A stretch of 33,575 nucleotides of DNA from Streptosporangiaceae bacterium (GTDB lineage Bacteria > Actinomycetota > Actinomycetes > Streptosporangiales > Streptosporangiaceae), in the NCBI GenBank assembly GCA_030041275.1, contig JASHOE010000106.1, positions 1 through 33,575 on the forward strand. The letters run 5' to 3'. Below the pieces are notes generated by a model. That model searched no databases. It saw only the letters and a list, made by a program, of their open reading frames with translations, and had not been told where the DNA came from. Position 1 is the stretch's first letter, and every line of letters begins with the position of its first letter. The position numbers were made by a program, and so were the translations under genes. Shown piece after piece: positions 8,257-15,355 of this stretch.

Positions 8257-9546
8257 ATGGCGGAAGATCTCGCCGCTGCGGGGGGTCCGGGGGAGTCGTC
8301 CCCGCCTGCACGCACCGAGGCGCGGCGTACCCGGGGCGAGTTGGTGCGCTACGCCGTCGGCGTCGTGATTGGGGTCGTCGTGCTCGTGCTGCTCGTCGGC
8401 AGGCGCGGGGAGCTGGCAGCCGCAACGCGGCAGATCAGCCACGCCAATCCCGGCTGGGTCGCGGCAGCGGTCGGCGCGGAGTCGTTGTCCCTGCTCGGCT
8501 ATGCGCGGCTCCAGCAGCGTGTGCTTCACCACGCAGGTGCCACGATCCCGCTGGCGGGCCTGTTCTTGCTCTCGCTGGCCAACGACGCGGTCAACTCCAC
8601 GGTGCCTGGCGAGCCCGCGGTGTCCAGCGCCTATCGGTACCGGTATTACCGGCGGCGCGGGGCGAGCGCTGCGAGCGCCGGCTGGACCATCTTCACGATC
8701 CTGATCGCGCAGGCGGTGGGCATGTCGGCGGTCCTGCTGGCCGGCGTTCTGATCGCGCTGGTGGCGAGCGCAGCGGCTAGCGGCGCAGGCGCGAGTCCGG
8801 CCGGCATCGGCGTCACCGCGGTCGGTCTGGTGATCGTCGTGGCAGCGGGCGCGGTGCTGGTGCGCCGCGATCTGGTGCTGAGGCTGGCGAGCCGTCTCGC
8901 CGGCCGGCTGCAGCGGCGAGCCGGCCGTCGGCCGGCTGGGCCGCTCGCGCGGATCGAGACGACCCTGGCCCGGATGCGGGAAATCCCGCTGTCGCCACGA
9001 TCAACGATCGGCATTGTCACCCTGGCTACGGCCGTGTGGCTCTGCGACTTCGGTTGCCTGGTCTGCAGCTTTGGCGCTGTGCACGCCGCAGTGCCGTGGC
9101 GCGGCGTGCTGCTGGCCTACGGCGCGGCGGTAGTCGCGGGCTCGCTGCCGATCGTGCCGGGTGGTCTTGGCATCGTGGAAGGCAGTCTCGCGGTCGTGCT
9201 CGTCGCCTACGGCGCGAGCCGTGTGCCCGCCGTCGCCGCCGTGCTCGCCTTCCGCATCGTGAATTACTGGCTTGCCATCGCGGTCGGCTGGGCGAGCGCC
9301 GGGCTGATCGCGTTCCAGTTGCGGCGGCGGCGGACCGGTGACCCGAAGGTCGAGCCCGACGTCGCCGGGTTAATACCCGCGCAACGCAAGGAACGGGGTC
9401 GCACGCCATACGGCCCGCACAGCCTGCAGGGTGCGGCGACCGGCGCCGGCAACCGGGACGCAATCAGCGAACAGGTCGGCAGGCGGGCGGCCGGCCGCCA
9501 TCGCGGGCAGCACGCAGCGCGGCCGCGCGGGTCGGCCGGTCAGTGA
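8257..9546 (+). CDS. YbhN/AglD-type flippase-like integral membrane protein (UPF0104)
   Basis: The 429-residue protein has about eight hydrophobic segments between residues 30 and 355 and the family-typical GSLPIVPGGLGIVEGSL block near residue 300. Relatives are linked to lipid or lipid-linked sugar translocation and to lysyl-PG synthase membrane domains. ATG at 8257 has no clear ribosome-binding site, and the divergent sulfatase starts only 59 bases away, so the message may be almost leaderless. The last 27 or so codons overlap the convergent phosphodiesterase gene (9464-9546), and the tail after residue 360 is basic, low-complexity and probably dispensable. The substrate is unknown. Confidence 0.8.
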   Translation: MAEDLAAAGGPGESSPPARTEARRTRGELVRYAVGVVIGVVVLVLLVGRRGELAAATRQISHANPGWVAAAVGAESLSLLGYARLQQRVLHHAGATIPLAGLFLLSLANDAVNSTVPGEPAVSSAYRYRYYRRRGASAASAGWTIFTILIAQAVGMSAVLLAGVLIALVASAAASGAGASPAGIGVTAVGLVIVVAAGAVLVRRDLVLRLASRLAGRLQRRAGRRPAGPLARIETTLARMREIPLSPRSTIGIVTLATAVWLCDFGCLVCSFGAVHAAVPWRGVLLAYGAAVVAGSLPIVPGGLGIVEGSLAVVLVAYGASRVPAVAAVLAFRIVNYWLAIAVGWASAGLIAFQLRRRRTGDPKVEPDVAGLIPAQRKERGRTPYGPHSLQGAATGAGNRDAISEQVGRRAAGRHRGQHAARPRGSAGQ

Positions 9547-10243
9547 CGACGACGTCCACGTCCGTCCTGGCCAGCCACCGCCGGAGGCTGGAATCGGCGG
9601 TCACCGTCCAGACCATGGTGCGCAGGCCGCGCCGGTGGCATTCGGCGAGAACGCCGGCCCTGGCCAGCCGGTGGTGTACGGCCACCCAGTCGGCGCCGGC
9701 GGCCGCGACCGCGTCGGCCCAGAGCGCCGGGCGAGGCCAGCGGACCGCGGCCCGGACGGATTCAGCCGCGTCGCCGCCGATGGTGAGGGCCGCACCCACG
9801 TCCGGGTGATACCGCTTGACCGCCCGCACGGCCGCTGCGTCGCGGCTGGTGACGACCACGCTGGCGGGCGTGAGCAGACCGAGCGCCTGCGCGACCACAG
9901 CGGGGCCGGCCGCCGCGTCCTTGAGGTCGATGTGCGCCCCGGCCCGGTCGGCCATGAGCTGGAGAAGCTCGCTTGTCGTGGGTACCTCGTAGCCCGCGAC
10001 CCGGCACAGTTCGCCGTAGCTCGTGGCTGCGACCGCCGCGCCTGACGGCAGCAGGGCGTCGTGATAGCCCACGAGCACGCGATCTGCGGTCACGCGAACG
10101 TCGAACTCGAGGTAGTCGGCGCCGGCCGCGATCGCGGCGCGGTAGGCCGCGTACGTGCCCGCGGGCGCCGTCTCACAGCCGCCGCGGTGAGCAGAGATCA
10201 GGGGCGTTAGGCCCGCCGGCCTACCGGCCGTGCGGGGTGTCAC
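9464..10243 (-). CDS. Glycerophosphodiester phosphodiesterase
   Basis: The 259-residue TIM-barrel enzyme is predicted to split glycerophosphodiesters into glycerol 3-phosphate and an alcohol. The family block AHRGG is near residue 18, EFDVR (metal-binding Glu and Asp) near 46-48, and HD near 61-62. GTG at 10243 is favoured because GAGGCGG precedes it; an in-frame GTG at 10258 would add five residues. The gene overlaps the end of the upstream PAP2 gene by 23 bases, which suggests coupled translation and a shared role in lipid head-group turnover. No signal peptide is evident. Its 3' end overlaps the convergent flippase-like gene. Confidence 0.9.
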   Translation of the reverse strand: MTPRTAGRPAGLTPLISAHRGGCETAPAGTYAAYRAAIAAGADYLEFDVRVTADRVLVGYHDALLPSGAAVAATSYGELCRVAGYEVPTTSELLQLMADRAGAHIDLKDAAAGPAVVAQALGLLTPASVVVTSRDAAAVRAVKRYHPDVGAALTIGGDAAESVRAAVRWPRPALWADAVAAAGADWVAVHHRLARAGVLAECHRRGLRTMVWTVTADSSLRRWLARTDVDVVVTDRPTRAAALRAARDGGRPPACRPVR

Positions 10244-11438
10244 CGCCGCCTCGACCACTGGAGTCAGCGTCTGGCAGCGCGCAGGTTAGCACTGCGCCGT
10301 GTGGTTCCACGGCTGCGGCGTGCGGTTCCACGGCTGCGGCGTGCAGTTCCACGGCTGCGGCGTGCGGTTCCACCACTGCCGGGGACGGCCCGTACCCCGC
10401 GCGGGCGGCGTTGTGCGAGTACCCGTTGCAGCCCCGACTGGCCGCTCGGGGAGCCGGCGCCCAGTATCCGCTGACCGCTGGGATGGCCGAGACCCCGTTC
10501 CCGGTGCGGATAAGCCGGGGTGTCCAGGTTCTGGGTCCTGAGTGCGCCGCGGCTGCCTGCCGCCCGGCGAGGTAGTTGCGAGCGCGGTCAGCAGCCACTG
10601 CGAGGAGGTAGCCAAGCAACAGCAGCCCGATAGCGGTGACGGCATCGAGCAGGTAGTGATTCGCGGTCGCCAGCACGTCGACGAATGTGGCGGCCGGGTA
10701 AAGCCAGAGCAGCGCGCGCAGGGCCGGCTGTCGTACCAGCGTCATGCCTGCGATGGCGGCCCACAGCGCCCAGGCGACGTGGAGCGAGGGCAGCGCCGCA
10801 TACGTGGCCGACCCGTTCGGCTCGACGACCCTGGCAAACGTCGGCAGCGTGGACGCGATGACGTCGTGATAGCCGGGCAGCATCCGTGGCGGCGCCACCG
10901 GGTAGTTCCAGAACGCGACGAGGCCGAGGGCTGTCATCGCGATGAGCGCGTTGCGATGCAGGGAGAAGCTCGGCACTCGGCGCCAGATGAGGAGCGCGCC
11001 GAGAACACCGGTCAGGGCTCCCTGCATCACGATGTAGTACCAGGTCGCGGCCATCGCGCCGATGTGGTGCGTGGCGAGCCAGTTGTTCATGACGTGTGCG
11101 AAACCGCCCCCAATGTCCATCGTGACCGAGTTCACCGTCGTGGCGTTCCGAAGCCCGTCGGCCGCGGCGCCGGCCCGAAAACTCGCCGCATAGTCGAGGC
11201 CGAAGAGTACGAACGCGATCGGGATGATCTGGGCATACCGCAGGACCGGATGGCGGGCCTCGGCCGACTGCCAGGCTCGGGCCAGGGCGTCCCAGCGGGC
11301 CTGACCGCGATGCCAGCCGCACCCGACGTGCCACCCGACCAGATGCCAGCAGGCCACCCACCAGGCCAGCCCCGGCTGGCGGCGGGTCTGCGTCGGCGGG
11401 CGCTCGGTGCCGCACTGGACTGGCTGACGAGACCGCAT
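10221..11438 (-). CDS. PAP2-superfamily membrane phosphatase, inositol phosphorylceramide synthase (AUR1)-like
   Basis: The 405-residue protein has about six hydrophobic helices. Family motifs present are NYPVAPPRM, then SLHVAW and ANHYLLD, which supply the two catalytic His residues and an Asp, as in the PAP2_3/AUR1 group that transfers or removes phosphoryl-head groups on lipids. ATG at 11438 has a strong GGGAGGTGA upstream; a longer frame reaches 11495. The last 100 residues are a non-membrane tail ending in a seven-residue repeat (AAAVEPH), a 21-bp tandem array in DNA. It lies between a TetR gene and a phosphodiesterase gene on the same strand. The exact lipid substrate is not visible. 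Confidence 0.85.
   Translation of the reverse strand: MRSRQPVQCGTERPPTQTRRQPGLAWWVACWHLVGWHVGCGWHRGQARWDALARAWQSAEARHPVLRYAQIIPIAFVLFGLDYAASFRAGAAADGLRNATTVNSVTMDIGGGFAHVMNNWLATHHIGAMAATWYYIVMQGALTGVLGALLIWRRVPSFSLHRNALIAMTALGLVAFWNYPVAPPRMLPGYHDVIASTLPTFARVVEPNGSATYAALPSLHVAWALWAAIAGMTLVRQPALRALLWLYPAATFVDVLATANHYLLDAVTAIGLLLLGYLLAVAADRARNYLAGRQAAAAHSGPRTWTPRLIRTGNGVSAIPAVSGYWAPAPRAASRGCNGYSHNAARAGYGPSPAVVEPHAAAVELHAAAVEPHAAAVEPHGAVLTCALPDADSSGRGGGDTPHGR
10300..10383. repeat. 21-bp tandem repeat, four units, inside the PAP2 gene
   Basis: Units at 10300-10320, 10321-10341, 10342-10362 and 10363-10383 differ at only a few positions, the last being most degenerate. On the minus strand they encode a periodic AAAVEPH tail, so copy-number change would keep the frame. 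Confidence 0.9.
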
Positions 11439-11546
11439 CGGCGTCACCTCCCGGTCGGCGTTTCGCCCGAACGCACGCGCACCCCACAGCGACAAAAGCG
11501 CAGGCCAGGGGGCTGGATCCAGATGGAGGGAAGTCTCCGAATAAGT

Positions 11547-12272
11547 CTAACTCGGCCACGCTGGCGGCGGCTGGAGCGCTCCGACCCGGCGCTCGGCGGC
11601 CAGCCGCGCCATCCCCTGGCTCAGCTCCGCCGCCGTCGGTGCGGTCGGCAGCCACTCGCCGCCGGTGTGCTGGAACGCGTCGAGGAACAGCGCCACCAGG
11701 CGCTGCCAGGCTCGCGGCGCCTCCGGTCCGCTGACGTGCGCGACCGCTGCGTTCGCGATCAGGACGAGCAGCAGGTCCTCGGGCGCGAAGTCGGGCCTGA
11801 GCCGCCCGGCGGCCTTGGCTCGCTCGGCCAGCTCGGTGACCTGCTGGTATACCGTCGCCCGGAGTCGCTCGACCTCCTCACTGGCAGGCAGCGTCATGGA
11901 GAGCAAGTCGCTCAGGCCCCGGTCCATCGCCTGCAGCGCGCAGCTGCGGCGGACGAAACCGGCAAAGCCGGTCCAGGGATCGGGGTCGGCTAGGGCTTCG
12001 CTCGCGGCGTCAGCGTACTGGCTGACCTTGTCAAGCAGCGCAGCAGCGACCAGGCGCTCGCGGCTCGGGAAGCGGCGATAGAGCGTCGCGATTCCCACGC
12101 CCGCCTGCCTGGCAATGTCCTCCAACGGTGCCTGGAGGCCCTGACGGGCGAAGACATCCCTCGCGGCTGCGAGGATCGCGTCCCGGTTGCGGCAGGCATC
12201 CGCGCGCAGGGCTCGCGGATGCGTCCTGATCACAGGCGCAGGACCAGCGCAGACGCCAGCCGTTGCGGACAT
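11547..12272 (-). CDS. TetR-family transcriptional regulator
   Basis: The 241-residue protein has an N-terminal TetR helix-turn-helix (about residues 28-75, with LEDIARQAGVGIATLYRRF as the recognition region) and a divergent helical ligand-binding C-terminal part that resembles the SbtR-like group. It is divergent from the DUF347 membrane protein gene (157 bases between starts) and upstream of the PAP2 gene on the same strand with a 108-base gap. It could control either or both. A candidate palindrome lies in the divergent gap at 12376-12392. The ligand is unknown. Confidence 0.9.
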   Translation of the reverse strand: MSATAGVCAGPAPVIRTHPRALRADACRNRDAILAAARDVFARQGLQAPLEDIARQAGVGIATLYRRFPSRERLVAAALLDKVSQYADAASEALADPDPWTGFAGFVRRSCALQAMDRGLSDLLSMTLPASEEVERLRATVYQQVTELAERAKAAGRLRPDFAPEDLLLVLIANAAVAHVSGPEAPRAWQRLVALFLDAFQHTGGEWLPTAPTAAELSQGMARLAAERRVGALQPPPAWPS

Positions 12273-12375
12273 GTGCCCATGCTAGGGGCACCGCCCGCGG
12301 CTGGCCATAGCGCCAGTACCCGGCCGGTCATAGCTGAGGTTTGTCCCGACCGTGCTCCTTATCCTGCAAGCCGCC

Positions 12376-12392
12376 CTACTGCCGACCGGTAG
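12376..12392. promoter_or_regulatory. Candidate TetR operator
   Basis: Arms CTACTG (12376-12381) and CGGTAG (12387-12392) are inverted repeats with one mismatch and a 5-base spacer. The right arm overlaps a TAGAGT -10-like hexamer (12390-12395), 33 bases before the DUF347 start codon. That position would let a repressor block the promoter. This is inference from position and symmetry only. Confidence 0.35.
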
Positions 12393-12428
12393 AGTGCTGT
12401 CGACTTCAGGACCAGAAGGGGAACGGGG

Positions 12429-13490
12429 ATGACCCACGCCGCGGCCGGGTCCAGGCTGGAGCCGATCGCCGCCAAGGTGCCCGAGGTGACCTTTCTCTTC
12501 TGGGTGATCAAGCTGCTGACCACCGCGGGGGGCGAGGCGGTCTCCGACTACCTGGCGCTGAAGGGCTACACGCTGGCCGGCGTGGTCGAGGTCGCGATCT
12601 TTGTCGTCGCGGTCGCGATCCAGTTCAGTACCCGCCGCTACATCGCCGGTGCCTACTGGTTCCTCGCCCTGGCCATCGCGATCTTCGGCACCGGTGCGGC
12701 TGACTTCATGCACCTGATCCTCAAGATCCCTTACGGCGGCACGACAGCGTTCTGGGCGGTCGTCCTCGCAGCGGTGTTCTGGCTGTGGTACCGGAGCGAG
12801 CGCACGCTGTCGATCCACAGCATCGTCACGACGCGCCGTGAGGTGTACTACTGGGCGACCGTCTACGCAACCTTCGCCCTCGGTACGGCGCTCGGCGACT
12901 TCACCGCGCAGGTCCTGCACTTCGGTTATCTCGGCTCGATTGTGCTGTTCGCGATCGTGATCATGATTCCGGCGGTGGCGTGGTCCCGGTTCGGGCTGAA
13001 CTCCGTGTTGTGCTTCTGGTTCGCCTACGTGGTGACCAGGCCGCTCGGCGCCTCCTTCGCAGACTGGTTCTCCAAGCCGCAGTACCTGTCCGGGCTGAAC
13101 TACGGCGATGGTCCGGTCGCCGTCGTGCTGCTGCTCATGATCGCGGCGTTCGTGGTCTACACCGCGATCGCGCGGTATGACATCCAGCAGCCGGCCACCG
13201 TCGGCGGGCTGCCAGGCGACGGCGAGCCAGCGAGAACCCCGGGGCCCCGTTACCCGAAGCTGAGGCAGCTGGCTACTGCGGCGGGAAGACATGGCCGACC
13301 AGCTACGAAGAGCCTTACTGGGCACCCGCCGGACCTAGGCAGCTCGTCGGCGCCGCCTGGCGCCGGACCGTCCTACCGCGCGACAGGCCCCGGCGGTTTA
13401 GGCAAGGGAGCCGGCGCATGCTGCTCGAACCGACCGCGGGTCGACGGTAACGTGACCAGGGGAGGATCGGTTGTCACAGTTTGGCGATAA
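12429..13490 (+). CDS. DUF347 (COG4705) membrane protein
   Basis: The 353-residue protein opens with KVPEVTFLFWVIKLLTTAGG, the diagnostic repeat of the DUF347 family, and a second GD-containing repeat unit follows (TALGDFTAQVL). It has about eight hydrophobic helices up to residue 255. The family's role is not established. ATG at 12429 is preceded by GAAGGGGAACGGGG. The last 90 residues are a proline/glycine/arginine-rich tail with no family resemblance and may be a recent read-through extension. A TetR gene is divergent, with a possible operator between them. Confidence 0.75.
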   Translation: MTHAAAGSRLEPIAAKVPEVTFLFWVIKLLTTAGGEAVSDYLALKGYTLAGVVEVAIFVVAVAIQFSTRRYIAGAYWFLALAIAIFGTGAADFMHLILKIPYGGTTAFWAVVLAAVFWLWYRSERTLSIHSIVTTRREVYYWATVYATFALGTALGDFTAQVLHFGYLGSIVLFAIVIMIPAVAWSRFGLNSVLCFWFAYVVTRPLGASFADWFSKPQYLSGLNYGDGPVAVVLLLMIAAFVVYTAIARYDIQQPATVGGLPGDGEPARTPGPRYPKLRQLATAAGRHGRPATKSLTGHPPDLGSSSAPPGAGPSYRATGPGGLGKGAGACCSNRPRVDGNVTRGGSVVTVWR

Positions 13491-13590
13491 CAGCCGTCAT
13501 GTTTCGACAGTGACGACCGTTAGACATCCTAGCTAGAAGGTGGCACAGTAGGGCCGTGGGTGGCCTGACGATAGGGAAGCGGAGGACACG

Positions 13591-14388
13591 GTGAGTGCGA
13601 GCGCCAGTGCGCTGTTCATTGCGGTGTTCCTGGCCTGCGCCGTGGAAGCCGTCGAGGCAACGACGATAGTGCTGGCCGCGGGCACTGCCAGGGACTGGCG
13701 TTCGGCCGGGACCGGGGCCGTGGCCGCGATGGCCGTCCTGGCTGTGATCGTCGCGGCGCTCGGTCCGGCAGTGACGGCGATCCCGCTCACCGCCCTGCGC
13801 GTGGCCGTCGGCGCCCTGCTGCTGGTGTTCGGCCTGCAGTGGCTGCGCAAGGCGGTGCTCAGGGCGAGTGGTCTTAAGTCGCTACACGACGAGGACAAGC
13901 TGTACGCGGAGCACCTTGCCGAAGCTCGGGGCCAGACCGCCCGCCGGTTCCTGCTAGCCCCCGACTTGTACGGTTTCCGGCTGGCGTTCATGGGCGTGCT
14001 GCTGGAGGGCCTCGAGGTGGTCTTCATCGTGCTGACGTTCGGCGCTAACGCCAAGAACGTCAGCCTGGCCAGCCTCGCGGCCGGGTGCGCGATCATCATC
14101 GTGGCGGCGGCGGGCTTCCTGGTCCGGGCGCCGCTGGCCCGGGTTCCGGAAAACACCCTCAAGTTCGTCGTGGGCATCATGCTGACGAGCTTCGGAGTGT
14201 TCTGGGGCGGTGAGGGCGCTGGGGCCTCCTGGCCAGGGTCGGACGCTGCCCTGCTCGTGATCATTCCAGCGGTGGCGCTGCTTGGCATCGGCCTGGTGTG
14301 GCTACTGCGCCGGTCGGCTGCCCCTGGGTCCGGCGCTGGGATCCGCGGCGCCGATGCCGACCTGGCTGCCGCTGGGGGTGTCCGATGA
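13591..14388 (+). CDS. COG4280-like integral membrane protein, TMEM165/GDT1-type cation transporter relative
   Basis: The 265-residue protein has six or seven hydrophobic helices and two acidic helix motifs, EAVEATTIVLAAG near residue 19 and LLEGLEVVFIVLTFG near residue 135, which resemble the paired ExGD-like motifs of the GDT1 cation/proton exchanger superfamily. Cation transport is inferred from this resemblance. GTG at 13591 is set by GGAGG six bases upstream. Its stop overlaps the start of the next small gene (ATGA at 14385), so the two are probably co-translated. Confidence 0.65.
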   Translation: MSASASALFIAVFLACAVEAVEATTIVLAAGTARDWRSAGTGAVAAMAVLAVIVAALGPAVTAIPLTALRVAVGALLLVFGLQWLRKAVLRASGLKSLHDEDKLYAEHLAEARGQTARRFLLAPDLYGFRLAFMGVLLEGLEVVFIVLTFGANAKNVSLASLAAGCAIIIVAAAGFLVRAPLARVPENTLKFVVGIMLTSFGVFWGGEGAGASWPGSDAALLVIIPAVALLGIGLVWLLRRSAAPGSGAGIRGADADLAAAGGVR

Positions 14389-14693
14389 GCGCCTCTGCCG
14401 ACGCGAGGCCGCAGCGCCGAGGCGCGTCCGCGCGGCTGCGCTCGTTCGGCGCGTCGTGCTACGACTTCGTGATCGGTGATGACTGGGTCGCGGCAGTCGC
14501 GGTGGTGATCGGGCTGCTTGGCACGTGGGGTCTGCACTCCGCCGGGGTCGCCGCCTGGTGGCTGCTGCCACTGGTCCTGGTCGTGCTGCTGCCGGTGAGC
14601 CTGGCGAGGGCGGTCAGCGGCTCTCTCCTTCCTCGGCGTAGACGCGCACCGCGTACGCCTCCAGCTTCTCCTCACACTCGGCCAGGCAGCTGA
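14385..14693 (+). CDS. Small membrane protein coupled to the COG4280-like gene
   Basis: The 102-residue product has two hydrophobic stretches around residues 31-68 flanked by basic ends, suggesting a hairpin membrane protein. Its ATG overlaps the previous stop as ATGA, a classical coupling arrangement, so it probably acts with the upstream membrane protein. The last 26 codons are antisense to the convergent ChrB-domain gene and are arginine/proline-rich. No family was recognised. Confidence 0.65.
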   Translation: MSASADARPQRRGASARLRSFGASCYDFVIGDDWVAAVAVVIGLLGTWGLHSAGVAAWWLLPLVLVVLLPVSLARAVSGSLLPRRRRAPRTPPASPHTRPGS

Positions 14694-15270
14694 CCGCCTG
14701 CTGCAAGCCGTCCGCGCCGAAGGCGTCGCGCTCGCGGACCCTGGCCAGCCAGGTCCGCAGTTTCACGAGGTCCACCTCGTTCTCCTCCAGCTCGGCGTAG
14801 CTGAAGTGTTTGTCTGCGTACTCCTTGTCGATGCCCGCGACGAAGTCGGCGCACTTGTCGACGATCTCCTCGTACTCGTCGTTGCGAGCCGCCTGGAACT
14901 GCGCCACGATGTCCGCCCGGCCGGCCAGTACCTGGCAGGACATGAGGATGGCGGTGCCAGACATGTCGACGACCTCGCTGCGCAGCTTGCGCAGCGCTCG
15001 CTCCGCCGAGTTGGTGGCCGGCAGCGCAGCCACCGAGGCCTGCAGGTAGATCGCGCCCAGGTTCTTGACGCGCCGCCAGACCGCGGCGCGCAGCCTGGTT
15101 GGCTCCGACGGTACGTGGTACACCAGCACCAGCCAGCTGTCCGGCGACGGGGCTGGTGGCGCGGCCGGTGGCTGGGCCGGTGGCTGGGCTGGGGCTGGCT
15201 CGGCGTCTCCCACCAGGGCCGACGGGCTGTCGCCACGCCGCGGCCGGTGGGAAGGAGGGCTGGCAGGCAC
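14614..15270 (-). CDS. ChrB N-terminal-domain protein (chromate-resistance ChrB-like)
   Basis: The product, about 218 residues, begins with a proline-rich leader and then has the ChrB_N signature: SWLVLVYHVPSEPTRLRAAV, then WRRVKNLGAIYLQ, then VAALP. A helical region follows with FQAARNDEYEEIVDKCADF. In other bacteria ChrB senses chromate and controls chrA; here only the N-domain is present, with no ChrA nearby, so a metal role is only suggested. GTG at 15270 is chosen as the nearest start before the leader; GTG at 15288 is an alternative. Its 3' end overlaps the small membrane gene by 80 bases. Confidence 0.75.
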   Translation of the reverse strand: MPASPPSHRPRRGDSPSALVGDAEPAPAQPPAQPPAAPPAPSPDSWLVLVYHVPSEPTRLRAAVWRRVKNLGAIYLQASVAALPATNSAERALRKLRSEVVDMSGTAILMSCQVLAGRADIVAQFQAARNDEYEEIVDKCADFVAGIDKEYADKHFSYAELEENEVDLVKLRTWLARVRERDAFGADGLQQAVSCLAECEEKLEAYAVRVYAEEGESR

Positions 15271-15355
15271 GCCGCTATTGTGGCCCACCGCGACCGCGCG
15301 GTGCGAATGAGCCCGCGGCCAGTCGACCCCGTTCCGTCTTGATACCGATTTTTTG

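Noticed and set aside
8198..8425. Longer sulfatase N-terminus from a TTG at 8425
   Set aside because: The extra 76 residues are basic and low-complexity, overlap the divergent gene, and GTG 8197 has a good ribosome-binding site.
10299..10383. CRISPR-like array
   Set aside because: The units are directly adjacent with no spacers and keep frame in the PAP2 gene, so this is a coding tandem repeat.
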